A DNA stretch of 9,135 nucleotides. It comes from an uncultured Eubacteriales bacterium. GTDB taxonomy: Bacteria; Bacillota; Clostridia; Oscillospirales; CAG-272. The notes beneath the pieces were generated by a model, which was not told the DNA's origin, made no database searches, and saw only the letters and a list, made by a program, of their open reading frames with translations. This document shows positions 1 through 5,310 of the stretch, one piece after another. The translations under genes and the position numbers were made by a program. The first letter of the stretch is position 1, and the number at the start of each line of letters is the position of its first letter. Location: NCBI GenBank assembly GCA_900555785.1, contig USMO01000055.1:1-9135 (forward strand), given 5' to 3'.

Positions 1-506
1 GTTACTAAGTTCGGTTATGCAAATAACAACGGAAACGTTGAATACTCCGTAGGTACTTTGCAAGGATTTGACAGCGCAACGCTTGTAAAATACGACGTAA
101 AGCAAAACAGCTTTGCCAATGGCACGAACAGGTTCTTGCGCTCAGACGGCGCGGATAGCACTATGTTGCAGGCAACTGCCGTAAACAAAGATAATTATAC
201 AAACTATGCGTTCGACTTGTACGAATACGTCAAGTCTATGAACAGACTCGAAGGTAACTATGCGCCTTACGAAATAGGCGGCGTCGAACAAGACGTTGAA
301 AGCTACAAGCTCGACCTTAGCTGGAGCCTTGGCGGACAAGACGATTGCTCGGGACTTAAACCTCTTAAAGACGCAATCGACAAGCTCTATGACCAAACGA
401 ACAAGTGCTGGAACTACTTCAAGGGCATCGACGTTATCGTAACGGGTTACGTCGGAGGCGGAAACAGCAAGACCTTCTTTGCAAGCGAATACTTCAAGGG
501 TTATCC
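1..506 (+). CDS. Partial gene of unknown function, open at the left edge and cut at a junction on the right
   Basis: The reading frame is open from base 1 with no stop before the junction, so the real start lies outside the window; a TTG at 58 is in frame but nothing marks it as a start. The roughly 168 visible residues are polar and rich in Asn, Tyr, Asp and Lys, with a Gly-rich run (GYVGGGNSK) near the end. I see no motif that assigns a family. The composition would fit an exported or surface protein, but that is a guess. GC is about 46% over the first 480 bases, against roughly 60-67% in the adjoining amylase, and the codon choice differs. After about 506 the frame runs 37 codons through amylase DNA in the wrong frame and stops at 616-618; that tail is not real protein. 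Confidence 0.55.
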
Positions 507-515
507 GACCGACAC
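496..515. other. Junction between two unrelated coding sequences
   Basis: Around 500-512 the sequence changes from the AT-richer unknown gene (frame of base 1) to the GC-rich amylase (frame of base 504). On the amylase side, recognisable GH13 sequence begins at SDRHGYDTRDFF, where S is encoded at 504-506. The upstream 30 codons in that frame (for example RRRRKQQ) do not resemble an amylase. The two genes are in different frames, so the join cannot make a functional fusion protein. There is no target-site duplication, inverted repeat or integrase site at the join. It reads as an assembly chimera or a blunt illegitimate recombination. Confidence 0.75.
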
Positions 516-1544
516 GGCTACGACACGCGCGATTTCTTTCGGGTTGACACGCGGCTGGGGACTAACGAGGACCTGCGGGCGGTTTGTGACGCCCTGCATG
601 CGAACGGCATCCGGGTGATTCTTGACGGGGTGTTCAACCATGTCGGGCGCGGCTGCCCGCAGTTTCAGGATGTGTTGCGGAACCGGGAGGCGTCGTCCTA
701 CCGCGACTGGTTTTTTGTCCGGTTTGACGGCGACAACTGCTACGGAGACGGGCTGTCGTACGAGGGCTGGGAGGGGCATTTTGAGCTGGTCAAGCTGAAT
801 CTGCGCAATCCCGCCGTTCGGGAGCATCTGTTTGCGGCGGTGCGGTTTTGGGTGGAGCAGTTCGGCATTGACGGGCTGCGTCTGGATGTGGCGTATTCGC
901 TCGACCGCGAGTTTCTTGCGGCGCTGCGGTCGTTTTGCGACGGATTGAAGCCGGATTTTCCGCTGATCGGCGAGGTGCTGTTCGGCGACTACAATCTGTT
1001 GGTCAATGATCGGATGCTGCACAGCTGCACCAATTACGAAAACTACAAAAGCCTGTATTCGGCGGTCAATTCGGACAATCTTTGGGAGCTGTCCTATTCG
1101 CTCAACCGGCAGTTCGGTCCGGAGCAATGGTGCATCTACCGCGGCAAGCACTTGCTGACCTTTGCGGACAATCACGATGTGACGCGTATTGCGAGCATCC
1201 TGCGCGACCAGGCGCGCCTGCCTCTGGTTTGGGTGCTTCTGCTGACCGAGCCGGGGATTCCGACGATCTACTACGGGAGCGAGTGGGGCGTCACTGGGCG
1301 AAAGGAGGATGGCGACGGTGCGCTCCGTCCCTGTCCCTCGGTACCCGAGCGGAACGCTTTGACCGAGCACATCCGCTCGCTGATTCATCTGCGAAAGTCC
1401 GATCCGATCTGGTCGCACGGCGGCTATCGCAATCTGTTACAGGGCAACCTGTCCCTGACCTTCGCCCGCGAGCTTGACGGCAGGCAGGCAACCGTCACCG
1501 TCGACCTCTCCCGGCTGGAATGGCGGGTGGAGGAGGGGCGCTAA
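504..1544 (+). CDS. GH13 alpha-amylase-family glycosidase, missing its N-terminus
   Basis: This encodes about 346 residues of a (beta/alpha)8-barrel glycoside hydrolase of family GH13, which acts on alpha-glucan or maltooligosaccharide bonds by a retaining mechanism. All four classic conserved regions are visible: DGVFNH (Asp codon 624-626), GLRLDVAY with the nucleophile Asp at 885-887, the general-acid Glu in IGEVLF at 972-974, and FADNHD with the transition-state Asp at 1176-1178. A short C-terminal beta-type tail follows. From memory, clostridial relatives of about 430 residues start with a YQIYPLGF-like strand. That part, perhaps 75 residues, is absent because the left junction cuts it off. 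The ATG at 405 is in frame but lies in the foreign segment, so it is not the native start. No signal peptide can be judged. The exact substrate (amylase, maltogenic or neopullulanase-like) cannot be set from sequence alone. Repeat A begins at the base after the TAA stop. Confidence 0.9.
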   Translation, partial: SDRHGYDTRDFFRVDTRLGTNEDLRAVCDALHANGIRVILDGVFNHVGRGCPQFQDVLRNREASSYRDWFFVRFDGDNCYGDGLSYEGWEGHFELVKLNLRNPAVREHLFAAVRFWVEQFGIDGLRLDVAYSLDREFLAALRSFCDGLKPDFPLIGEVLFGDYNLLVNDRMLHSCTNYENYKSLYSAVNSDNLWELSYSLNRQFGPEQWCIYRGKHLLTFADNHDVTRIASILRDQARLPLVWVLLLTEPGIPTIYYGSEWGVTGRKEDGDGALRPCPSVPERNALTEHIRSLIHLRKSDPIWSHGGYRNLLQGNLSLTFARELDGRQATVTVDLSRLEWRVEEGR

Positions 1545-1654
1545 GACCTTGGGGCACCGCCCCAAACCCTGCCTAGCCCCTTCTTGAAATGAAGGGAAAA
1601 TTGGATTGCGGGCAATCCAATTTCTAAGGACACCAAGAACTTTCACTAAGGGGG
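1545..1654 (+). repeat. Structured intergenic repeat, copy A
   Basis: This copy starts directly after the amylase stop, reading TAA-GACCTTGGGGC. Left hairpin: TTGGGGC, loop ACC, GCCCCAA (1549-1565). The middle holds a CCCTTC/GAAGGG hairpin and a perfect 11-bp stem at 1598-1608/1613-1623 with loop CGGG. Both are enclosed by a weak CCTAG/CTAAGG closing pair. The right end reads ACCAAGAACTTTCACTAAGGGGG. Its middle hairpins differ in sequence from copies B and C but occupy the same place and still pair. No transposase, no poly-T run and no coding capacity are visible. Confidence 0.8.
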
Positions 1655-1680
1655 ATTTTGGGGGCTGTACCTTTTGCTTT

Positions 1681-1721
1681 TTTGTGAGTCGGGGTCGTTC
1701 CCTACAACCCCGGCTCACAAA
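1681..1721. other. Long inverted repeat between convergent genes
   Basis: A 15-position stem (1681-1695 with 1707-1721) has one G-T wobble and an 11-nt loop. The left arm is TTTGTGAGTCGGGGT. It lies between repeats A and D in the gap between the converging amylase and isomerase genes. Neither strand has a T-run immediately after the stem, so it is not a canonical intrinsic terminator, although a strong hairpin between convergent genes could still help stop or trim transcripts from both sides. The rest of 1655-1752 shows nothing else I can assign. Confidence 0.6.
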
Positions 1722-1752
1722 CCTGCACTCACCGAAAACCAAACAATCAAAT

Positions 1753-1835
1753 CCCCTCAGTTAAAGTTCTTGAGGGTTCTTAGGGAACTTCTTTCCAAGA
1801 AGTTCCCTAAGTAGGTTTGGGCGAAGCCCAAGGTC
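1753..1835 (-). repeat. Structured intergenic repeat, copy D (short form)
   Basis: Read on the minus strand, this copy begins 7 nt after the isomerase stop codon with GACCTTGGGC. Left hairpin: TTGGGC, loop TTC, GCCCAA, one pair shorter on both sides than in copies A and C. The middle is reduced to one perfect hairpin, a 15-bp stem at 1779-1793/1797-1811 with a 3-nt loop. It lacks the extra branch seen in A, B and C but keeps the CTTAGGG/CCCTAAG base. The right end has CCCTCA pairing with TGAGGG where B and C have CCCC with GGGG. These paired changes point to conserved structure. Confidence 0.8.
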
Positions 1836-1842
1836 TTCTCCC

Positions 1843-2754
1843 TTAAGTCCTTTCCTTCTTCTTCCGCTCCACCTCGTTTGCAAGATAGCGGGCGGTTTCA
1901 GCCATGTATTTGAGGGAGGCGGGGAGCAACTCGCGGGGGAGACGGAAGAGGAAGCTGTCAACCTCCAGCGTGAGGTCGCCGTCGTAGTTGATCTCAGCCA
2001 GCGCGTCGGTGACGGCAGACCAGTTCACCTTTGCGGCATTGGGCTGGAAGGGGACCGTGTGCAGATCGGCTACCCCGTCATTGTCGTGGACGTGCAGCGC
2101 GTGCAGATGCCTGTGCCCAAGGGCGCGGATCATGTCGGCGGGGGAGTGGTCGGTCAGCGTGCAATGCCCGATGTCGAGGCAGGCGACGAACCACTCCGGG
2201 TCCAGCATTTCCATGTAGGAAGCGAACTCGTCCGGGCGGGAGCAGGTCGAATCCACAATGGTCTTGCCGTAGCGGTTCTGCTGCCACATGTTCTCAACGG
2301 CAACGTGAATGCCGTAGGAGCGGCAGTAGGGCAGAAGCGACTCGTAAAAGGCACGGTTCTCCTCCATCAGCTCGGCAGCGTGGTCGGTCCAGTGCAGATG
2401 CTGGCGGGGATGTACCACAATGTTCTTGGCGCCAACGATGGCAGCCACCTCCAGCGCGCGCCGGAGCTTTTCAGGCAGCTTTCGGTTGGCTTCCATGCCC
2501 TCGGGCGTGTCGTTTGGATAAGAGGACGGGAACGGCGCGTGCGACTGGTTGCAGGGGATTCCGCAGGTGTCGGCGATTTTTCGCAGCTCCTGCGCTTTTT
2601 TGATATAATCCGGACCGTTGAACGGGTTGCTGTCGTCCAGCATGTCGAACAGGGACAGATCGAAGCAGTCAAAGCCTGCGTCGCGGATGAGCGGAATGCT
2701 TTCCTCCGGCGTCGCAAGCGCCGGGGGGAAATGGGTATTGGTAGAAATTCTCAT
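1843..2754 (-). CDS. Sugar-phosphate isomerase/epimerase-like TIM-barrel protein (AP endonuclease 2 / xylose isomerase-like family)
   Basis: The protein has 303 residues, a normal length for this family, and is soluble with no signal peptide. It has the expected run of metal-ligand type residues: His72 (SHAPFP), His115 (VVHP), Glu154 (AVENM), Asp194 and His197 (LDIGH), His221/His223 (HVHDND) and Glu264 (LEVDSF). This pattern is typical of the (beta/alpha)8 xylose isomerase-like superfamily, which binds divalent metal and isomerises or epimerises sugars and sugar-like substrates, or in some members acts as endonuclease IV. HVHDND and LDIGH favour the sugar isomerase/epimerase side over DNA repair. 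Substrate is unknown. The ATG at 2752-2754 is preceded on the minus strand by an AAGGAG site at suitable spacing and by a consensus promoter. The gene converges on the amylase. Its last residues, KKKERT, lie just before repeat D. Confidence 0.85.
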   Translation of the reverse strand: MRISTNTHFPPALATPEESIPLIRDAGFDCFDLSLFDMLDDSNPFNGPDYIKKAQELRKIADTCGIPCNQSHAPFPSSYPNDTPEGMEANRKLPEKLRRALEVAAIVGAKNIVVHPRQHLHWTDHAAELMEENRAFYESLLPYCRSYGIHVAVENMWQQNRYGKTIVDSTCSRPDEFASYMEMLDPEWFVACLDIGHCTLTDHSPADMIRALGHRHLHALHVHDNDGVADLHTVPFQPNAAKVNWSAVTDALAEINYDGDLTLEVDSFLFRLPRELLPASLKYMAETARYLANEVERKKKERT

Positions 2755-2804
2755 AACAGGATCTCCTTTTTCCGCAAAATGGGTGTTGCGTGCTTAACGT
2801 GTTT

Positions 2805-2833
2805 ATTATAGCACATTTTGGGTGCGAATGCAA
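2805..2833 (-). promoter_or_regulatory. Sigma-A promoter of the isomerase-like gene
   Basis: On the minus strand, -35 TTGCAT (2828-2833) and -10 TATAAT (2805-2810) are separated by exactly 17 bp. A TG two bases upstream of the -10 makes it an extended -10 type. Transcription would start near 2798 and give a leader of about 45 nt. I see no operator palindrome over it. Confidence 0.8.
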
Positions 2834-2927
2834 TGGACAAATGTGCTGTTTTTATGACTGATTGTGACTTGTTTGGTCCGGACCGGCAGGCTTTTGAGGT
2901 CTTTCTGTCGAAAGCTGCGCGATTTTC

Positions 2928-2956
2928 TTGGCAAACCGGTGAAGCCTGAATATAAT
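2928..2956 (+). promoter_or_regulatory. Sigma-A promoter of the aspartate kinase gene
   Basis: -35 TTGGCA (2928-2933) and -10 TATAAT (2951-2956) have 17-bp spacing. The start would be near 2963, leaving a leader of about 28 nt before the ATG at 2991. This is too short for a lysine riboswitch or T-box, so any control would be at the protein level (ACT domains) or by a repressor. It is divergent from the isomerase promoter, with about 94 bp between the two -35 boxes; that stretch shows nothing clear. Confidence 0.8.
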
Positions 2957-2990
2957 ATCAGTAAAGAACCGAAGCGAAAAGAGGGACAAT

Positions 2991-4310
2991 ATGGGAATCA
3001 AGACGGTTAAATTCGGCGGCTCATCGCTGGCAGATGCCGCCCATTTCCGGCGCGTGGCAGACATTGTGCGCGCGGATCCGGCGCGGCGGTATGTGGTGGC
3101 GTCGGCACCCGGCAAGCGGAATCCGGATGACCGGAAGGTCACCGACCTGCTCTATCGTTGCTACGAAAAGGCGCGCGCCCGCGAGGACATCCGCGCGGAT
3201 TTTGCGCGCATTGCCGGGCGATATAACGAAATCATTCGCGGGCTGGGGCTTGACTGTGACATTTCCGGGGAGCTTGCCTATATCTATGACGGAATCAACC
3301 GTCACACGGGGCGCGATTTTGCCGCCAGCCGGGGGGAGTACCTTTCGGCGCTGATTCTGGCGAAGTATCTGAAATACGATTTTATCGATGCGGAGTCGGT
3401 CATTTTCTTTGGGGAGAACGGCACTTTTGACAGCGAAAAAACGCACAACGCCCTGCAGGAAGAGCTGAAAAAGCATGCGCGTGCGGTGATTCCGGGGTTT
3501 TACGGCGTGATGCCGAACGGGACGATTAAGACCTTTTCACGCGGCGGGTCGGATGTGACCGGGTCGATTGTTGCCGAGGCGGTGGAGGCAGAGCTTTACG
3601 AGAACTGGACGGACGTATCGGGGTGTCTGATGGCGGACCCGCGCATTGTTGACGACCCAAAGCCGATCCGAACGGTGACCTACCGCGAGCTGCGGGAGCT
3701 TTCCTACATGGGAGCATCGGTGTTGCACGAGGATGCGATTTTTCCGGTGCGCGCGGCTGGGATACCGATCAACATCCGCAACACGAACGATGCGGATGCG
3801 CCCGGCACGATGATTGTTGCGGGCACGAACGAATACGATGCGAAGACTGTGATTACCGGCATTGCGGGCAAGAAGGGATTTTCGGTCATTACGATTGAAA
3901 AGGACATGATGAACGCTGAGCTTGGCTTGGGGCGCAAGGTTTTGGATGTGCTGGAGGACAACGGGATTTCCTTTGAACATCTGCCGTCCGGTGTGGATAC
4001 GATGAGTGTGATTGTGCCGAGCAATGAGCTGGCGGGGCACTGCGAAAGGCTGATTGCTTCAATCAACCGGGTTTGCCGTCCGGACAGTATTGTCTGCGAG
4101 GACGGGTTGGCACTTTTGGCTGTGGTCGGGCGCGGGATGGTCAAGGCGCGCGGCACGGCTGCCCGGGTCTTTGACGCGATTTCGAATGCCGGTGTCAACA
4201 TTCGCATGATTGATCAGGGTTCCAGCGAGCTGAACATCATTGTCGGTGTGGAGGAAAAAGACCTCGAGCTTGCCCTCCGCGCGATCTATCGCGAGTTCGT
4301 TCGGGGGTAA
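2991..4310 (+). CDS. Aspartate kinase (monofunctional, with C-terminal ACT domains)
   Basis: The 439-residue cytoplasmic enzyme phosphorylates L-aspartate with ATP to 4-phospho-L-aspartate, the first step toward lysine, threonine, methionine and diaminopimelate. The amino-acid kinase domain starts with KFGGSS (7-12) and has RGEYLSA (114-120), SRGGSDVTG (183-191) and GASVLHEDA (241-249). Two ACT domains follow, roughly 285-365 and 374-439. The second has the usual GRGM...RGTAARVFDAIS and IRMIDQGSSELNII core, so feedback inhibition by an end product is expected. The SAPGKR...KVTDLL segment recalls B. subtilis YclM (ThrD, aspartokinase III) more than LysC, so I give no symbol. The ATG at 2991 follows an AGAGGG site with short spacing. 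No other pathway gene is adjacent. Repeat B begins at the base after the TAA stop. Confidence 0.95.
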   Translation: MGIKTVKFGGSSLADAAHFRRVADIVRADPARRYVVASAPGKRNPDDRKVTDLLYRCYEKARAREDIRADFARIAGRYNEIIRGLGLDCDISGELAYIYDGINRHTGRDFAASRGEYLSALILAKYLKYDFIDAESVIFFGENGTFDSEKTHNALQEELKKHARAVIPGFYGVMPNGTIKTFSRGGSDVTGSIVAEAVEAELYENWTDVSGCLMADPRIVDDPKPIRTVTYRELRELSYMGASVLHEDAIFPVRAAGIPINIRNTNDADAPGTMIVAGTNEYDAKTVITGIAGKKGFSVITIEKDMMNAELGLGRKVLDVLEDNGISFEHLPSGVDTMSVIVPSNELAGHCERLIASINRVCRPDSIVCEDGLALLAVVGRGMVKARGTAARVFDAISNAGVNIRMIDQGSSELNIIVGVEEKDLELALRAIYREFVRG

Positions 4311-4436
4311 GACCTCGGGGCGCCGCCCCGAACCCTGCTTAGGGGGGCTTCTTTCGAAGAGAAGCAACGCTGCGCTACTGACCGGTTGCTGCGCAACCGG
4401 TCACCCCTAAGAACCCCAAGAACTCTAAAAAGGGGA
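4311..4436 (+). repeat. Structured intergenic repeat, copy B (full form)
   Basis: This copy begins directly after the aspartate kinase stop (TAA-GACC). Left hairpin: TCGGGGC, loop GCC, GCCCCGA, where a T-A pair of copies A and C is replaced by C-G on both sides. CTTAGGGG and CCCCTAAG close a branched middle that holds a GCTTCT/AGAAGC hairpin and a perfect 10-bp hairpin at 4380-4389/4393-4402 with loop TGC. At the right, CCCC can pair with GGGG. Bases 4344-4424 are identical, in reverse complement, to 5078-5158 of copy C (81 bases). A separate terminator lies about 50 bases further on, so this copy is probably transcribed as 3'-UTR. Confidence 0.85.
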
Positions 4437-4486
4437 GTTTTCGTGATTGAATTTTGGTTGGTGCGAATTTTATGTAGCCGGAAAGG

Positions 4487-4517
4487 GGGTGCAGAAACTG
4501 CATCTTCTTATTTTTTT
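4487..4517 (+). terminator. Intrinsic terminator, probably of the aspartate kinase transcript
   Basis: GGGTGCAG (4487-4494), loop AAA and CTGCATCT (4498-4505) form an 8-bp stem with two G-U pairs, followed by a T-rich run ending in seven Ts (4511-4517). The stem is modest but the T-run is strong. It lies 177 nt after the stop, with repeat B in between. A weaker pairing, AGTTTTTC with GAAAAGCT, lies just downstream, before the rpsO promoter. Confidence 0.55.
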
Positions 4518-4553
4518 ACATAAAAGTTTTTCTGACTTTTTTCGGAAAAGCTA

Positions 4554-4582
4554 TTTACAAAAGCGGGAAAGTGTGATATAAT
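4554..4582 (+). promoter_or_regulatory. Sigma-A extended -10 promoter of rpsO
   Basis: -35 TTTACA (4554-4559) and -10 TATAAT (4577-4582) are 17 bp apart, with TGA just upstream of the -10 making an extended -10. The start is expected near 4589, giving a leader of about 115 nt before rpsO. This is the strongest promoter in the window by match to consensus. Confidence 0.85.
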
Positions 4583-4608
4583 ACTTTTGTATGACGCTTG
4601 CTCGGTTT

Positions 4609-4634
4609 CCGGACACAGGCTGTCGGCATTTTTT
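4609..4634 (+). promoter_or_regulatory. Possible attenuator hairpin in the rpsO leader
   Basis: CCGGACA (4609-4615) can pair with TGTCGG (4621-4626) across a 5-nt loop with one bulged G. CATTTTTT follows, with six Ts at 4629-4634. This is the form of a small intrinsic terminator placed about 20 nt after the expected transcript start and 70 nt before the gene. rpsO leaders in several bacteria bind S15 for feedback control, but with differing structures, so a role in autoregulation here is inference. The rpsO terminator downstream shares the TGTCGGCATTTT string. Confidence 0.4.
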
Positions 4635-4703
4635 GCTGCGGCTCTTCACCCACCGGCTGCTGTGCCTGCGCATAAATTTATTGAAAGGTGAAGGATACCT
4701 ACC

Positions 4704-4970
4704 ATGATGACAAAAGACGAAAAACAGGCGATTATCGCGCAGTACGCGACCCACGAGGGCGACACCGGTTCGCCGGAGGTTCAGATTGCGGTTCTGACTT
4801 CCCGCATCAACACTCTGACCGAGCACCTCAAGCTCAACAAGAAGGACTTCCACAGCCGCCGCGGTCTGCAGAAGATGATCGGCCACAGACGGAACCTGCT
4901 CAACTATCTCCAGAACAACGATATTGAGCGCTACCGTGCAATCGTCAGCAAGCTGGGTCTGAGAAGATAA
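4704..4970 (+). CDS. rpsO: 30S ribosomal protein S15
   Basis: The 88-residue protein has the usual S15 length and motifs: HEGDTGSPEVQIA near the N-terminus, KDFHSRRGL in the middle, then GHRRNLLNYL and a basic end (KLGLRR). S15 is a small helical protein that binds 16S rRNA in the central domain early in 30S assembly. Two ATGs lie side by side (4704, 4707). I choose 4704 because AAGGA at 4691-4695 sits 8 nt before it; starting at 4707 would drop one Met. It has its own promoter, leader and terminator, and it is followed by pnp, the classic order. Uniquely here, inverted repeat copies B and C lie on its two sides. Confidence 0.98.
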   Translation: MMTKDEKQAIIAQYATHEGDTGSPEVQIAVLTSRINTLTEHLKLNKKDFHSRRGLQKMIGHRRNLLNYLQNNDIERYRAIVSKLGLRR

Positions 4971-5030
4971 CCGATAGGGAGCAGCGAGCAGCGGCAACAG
5001 CAACTGCTCCTGCTCCCTTGTCGGCATTTT
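4971..5030 (+). terminator. Intrinsic terminator after rpsO
   Basis: It starts directly after the rpsO stop. GGGAGCAG pairs with CTGCTCCC, extended inward by GAGCAG/CTGCTC past one bulged C and outward by CCGATA with TTGTCGG. The loop is the 12 nt at 4992-5003. The T-run is short (four Ts, 5027-5030), so termination may be partial and allow some read-through into pnp. Confidence 0.7.
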
Positions 5031-5064
5031 GCATCCCCGCACTATCAAACCGGCTACCCTAACA

Positions 5065-5189
5065 CCCCCTTTGTTAAAGTTCTTGGGGTTCTTAGGGGTG
5101 ACCGGTTGCGCAGCAACCGGTCAGTAGCGCAGCGTTGCTTCTCTTCGAAAGAAGCCCCTAAGCCGGGTTTGGGGCGGCGCCCCAAGGTC
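5065..5189 (-). repeat. Structured intergenic repeat, copy C (full form, inverted)
   Basis: Read on the minus strand, this copy starts TAAGACCTTGGGGC, although no recognisable gene ends at that TAA (5190-5192). TTGGGGC, loop GCC, GCCCCAA form the left hairpin. CTTAGGGG/CCCCTAAG close the same two-hairpin middle as in copy B. The right end is CCCCAAGAACTTTAAC then AAAGGGG. It shares 81 identical bases with copy B in opposite orientation. It lies between the rpsO terminator and the pnp leader, so pnp read-through transcripts would carry it in antisense form. The hairpins fold in either direction. Confidence 0.85.
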
Positions 5190-5214
5190 TTAGCCCTTCC
5201 CGTCTTGCGGTCGA

Positions 5215-5268
5215 TTAGCAGTTAACCGTGTGCATAAGCGCGCACTTGCGCACACCGTTAAGTGCTAA
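5215..5268 (+). promoter_or_regulatory. Long leader hairpin upstream of pnp
   Basis: Positions 5215-5238 face 5245-5268 in a stem of 24 positions: 20 Watson-Crick pairs, one G-U and three internal mismatches, with a 6-nt loop CGCGCA. Such a stem is a likely RNase III substrate. In E. coli, RNase III cuts a pnp leader stem and PNPase then represses its own translation; a comparable role here is inference from position and shape. I find no convincing promoter between the rpsO terminator and this hairpin, so pnp may rely partly on read-through from rpsO. Confidence 0.65.
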
Positions 5269-5269
5269 A

Positions 5270-5301
5270 CCTCCGTAAGACGAAAACTATATTTTTGGAG
5301 G
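5270..5301 (+). promoter_or_regulatory. pnp ribosome binding site with a possible anti-SD partner
   Basis: GGAGG at 5297-5301 lies 9 nt before the pnp ATG at 5311 and sets the start. CCTCC at 5270-5274, directly after the long hairpin, is its exact complement. The 5-bp pairing across a 22-nt AT-rich loop is weak on its own but could stack on the neighbouring hairpin and hide the site. Confidence 0.45.
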
Positions 5302-5310
5302 AAAACATTC

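Noticed and set aside
405..503. ATG at 405 as the start of the amylase protein
   Set aside because: It is in frame, but the 33 codons before 504 lie in the AT-richer foreign gene read in the wrong frame, give an Arg-rich non-amylase peptide, and have no Shine-Dalgarno site.
1681..1721. Intrinsic terminator
   Set aside because: The stem is strong but neither strand has a T-run directly after it; the T-run lies on the upstream side of the plus strand.
1843..2754. Endonuclease IV (nfo)
   Set aside because: The barrel family is shared, but the motifs (LDIGHC, HVHDND, LEVDSF) fit the sugar isomerase/epimerase branch better than the DNA-repair enzyme.
2957..2990. Lysine riboswitch or T-box ahead of aspartate kinase
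   Set aside because: The promoter leaves only about 28 nt of leader, too short for either element.
4311..5189. Composite transposon carrying rpsO between inverted repeats
   Set aside because: No transposase, no target-site duplication seen, and rpsO-pnp is the ancestral order. The repeats more likely entered or copied around a resident gene.
1545..5189. CRISPR array
   Set aside because: The repeats are few, far apart, in both orientations and internally palindromic, with no regular spacers and no cas genes.
5030..5214. Separate promoter for pnp
   Set aside because: No -35/-10 pair with proper spacing was found. TATATT at 5288-5293 is too close to the ATG to serve as a -10.
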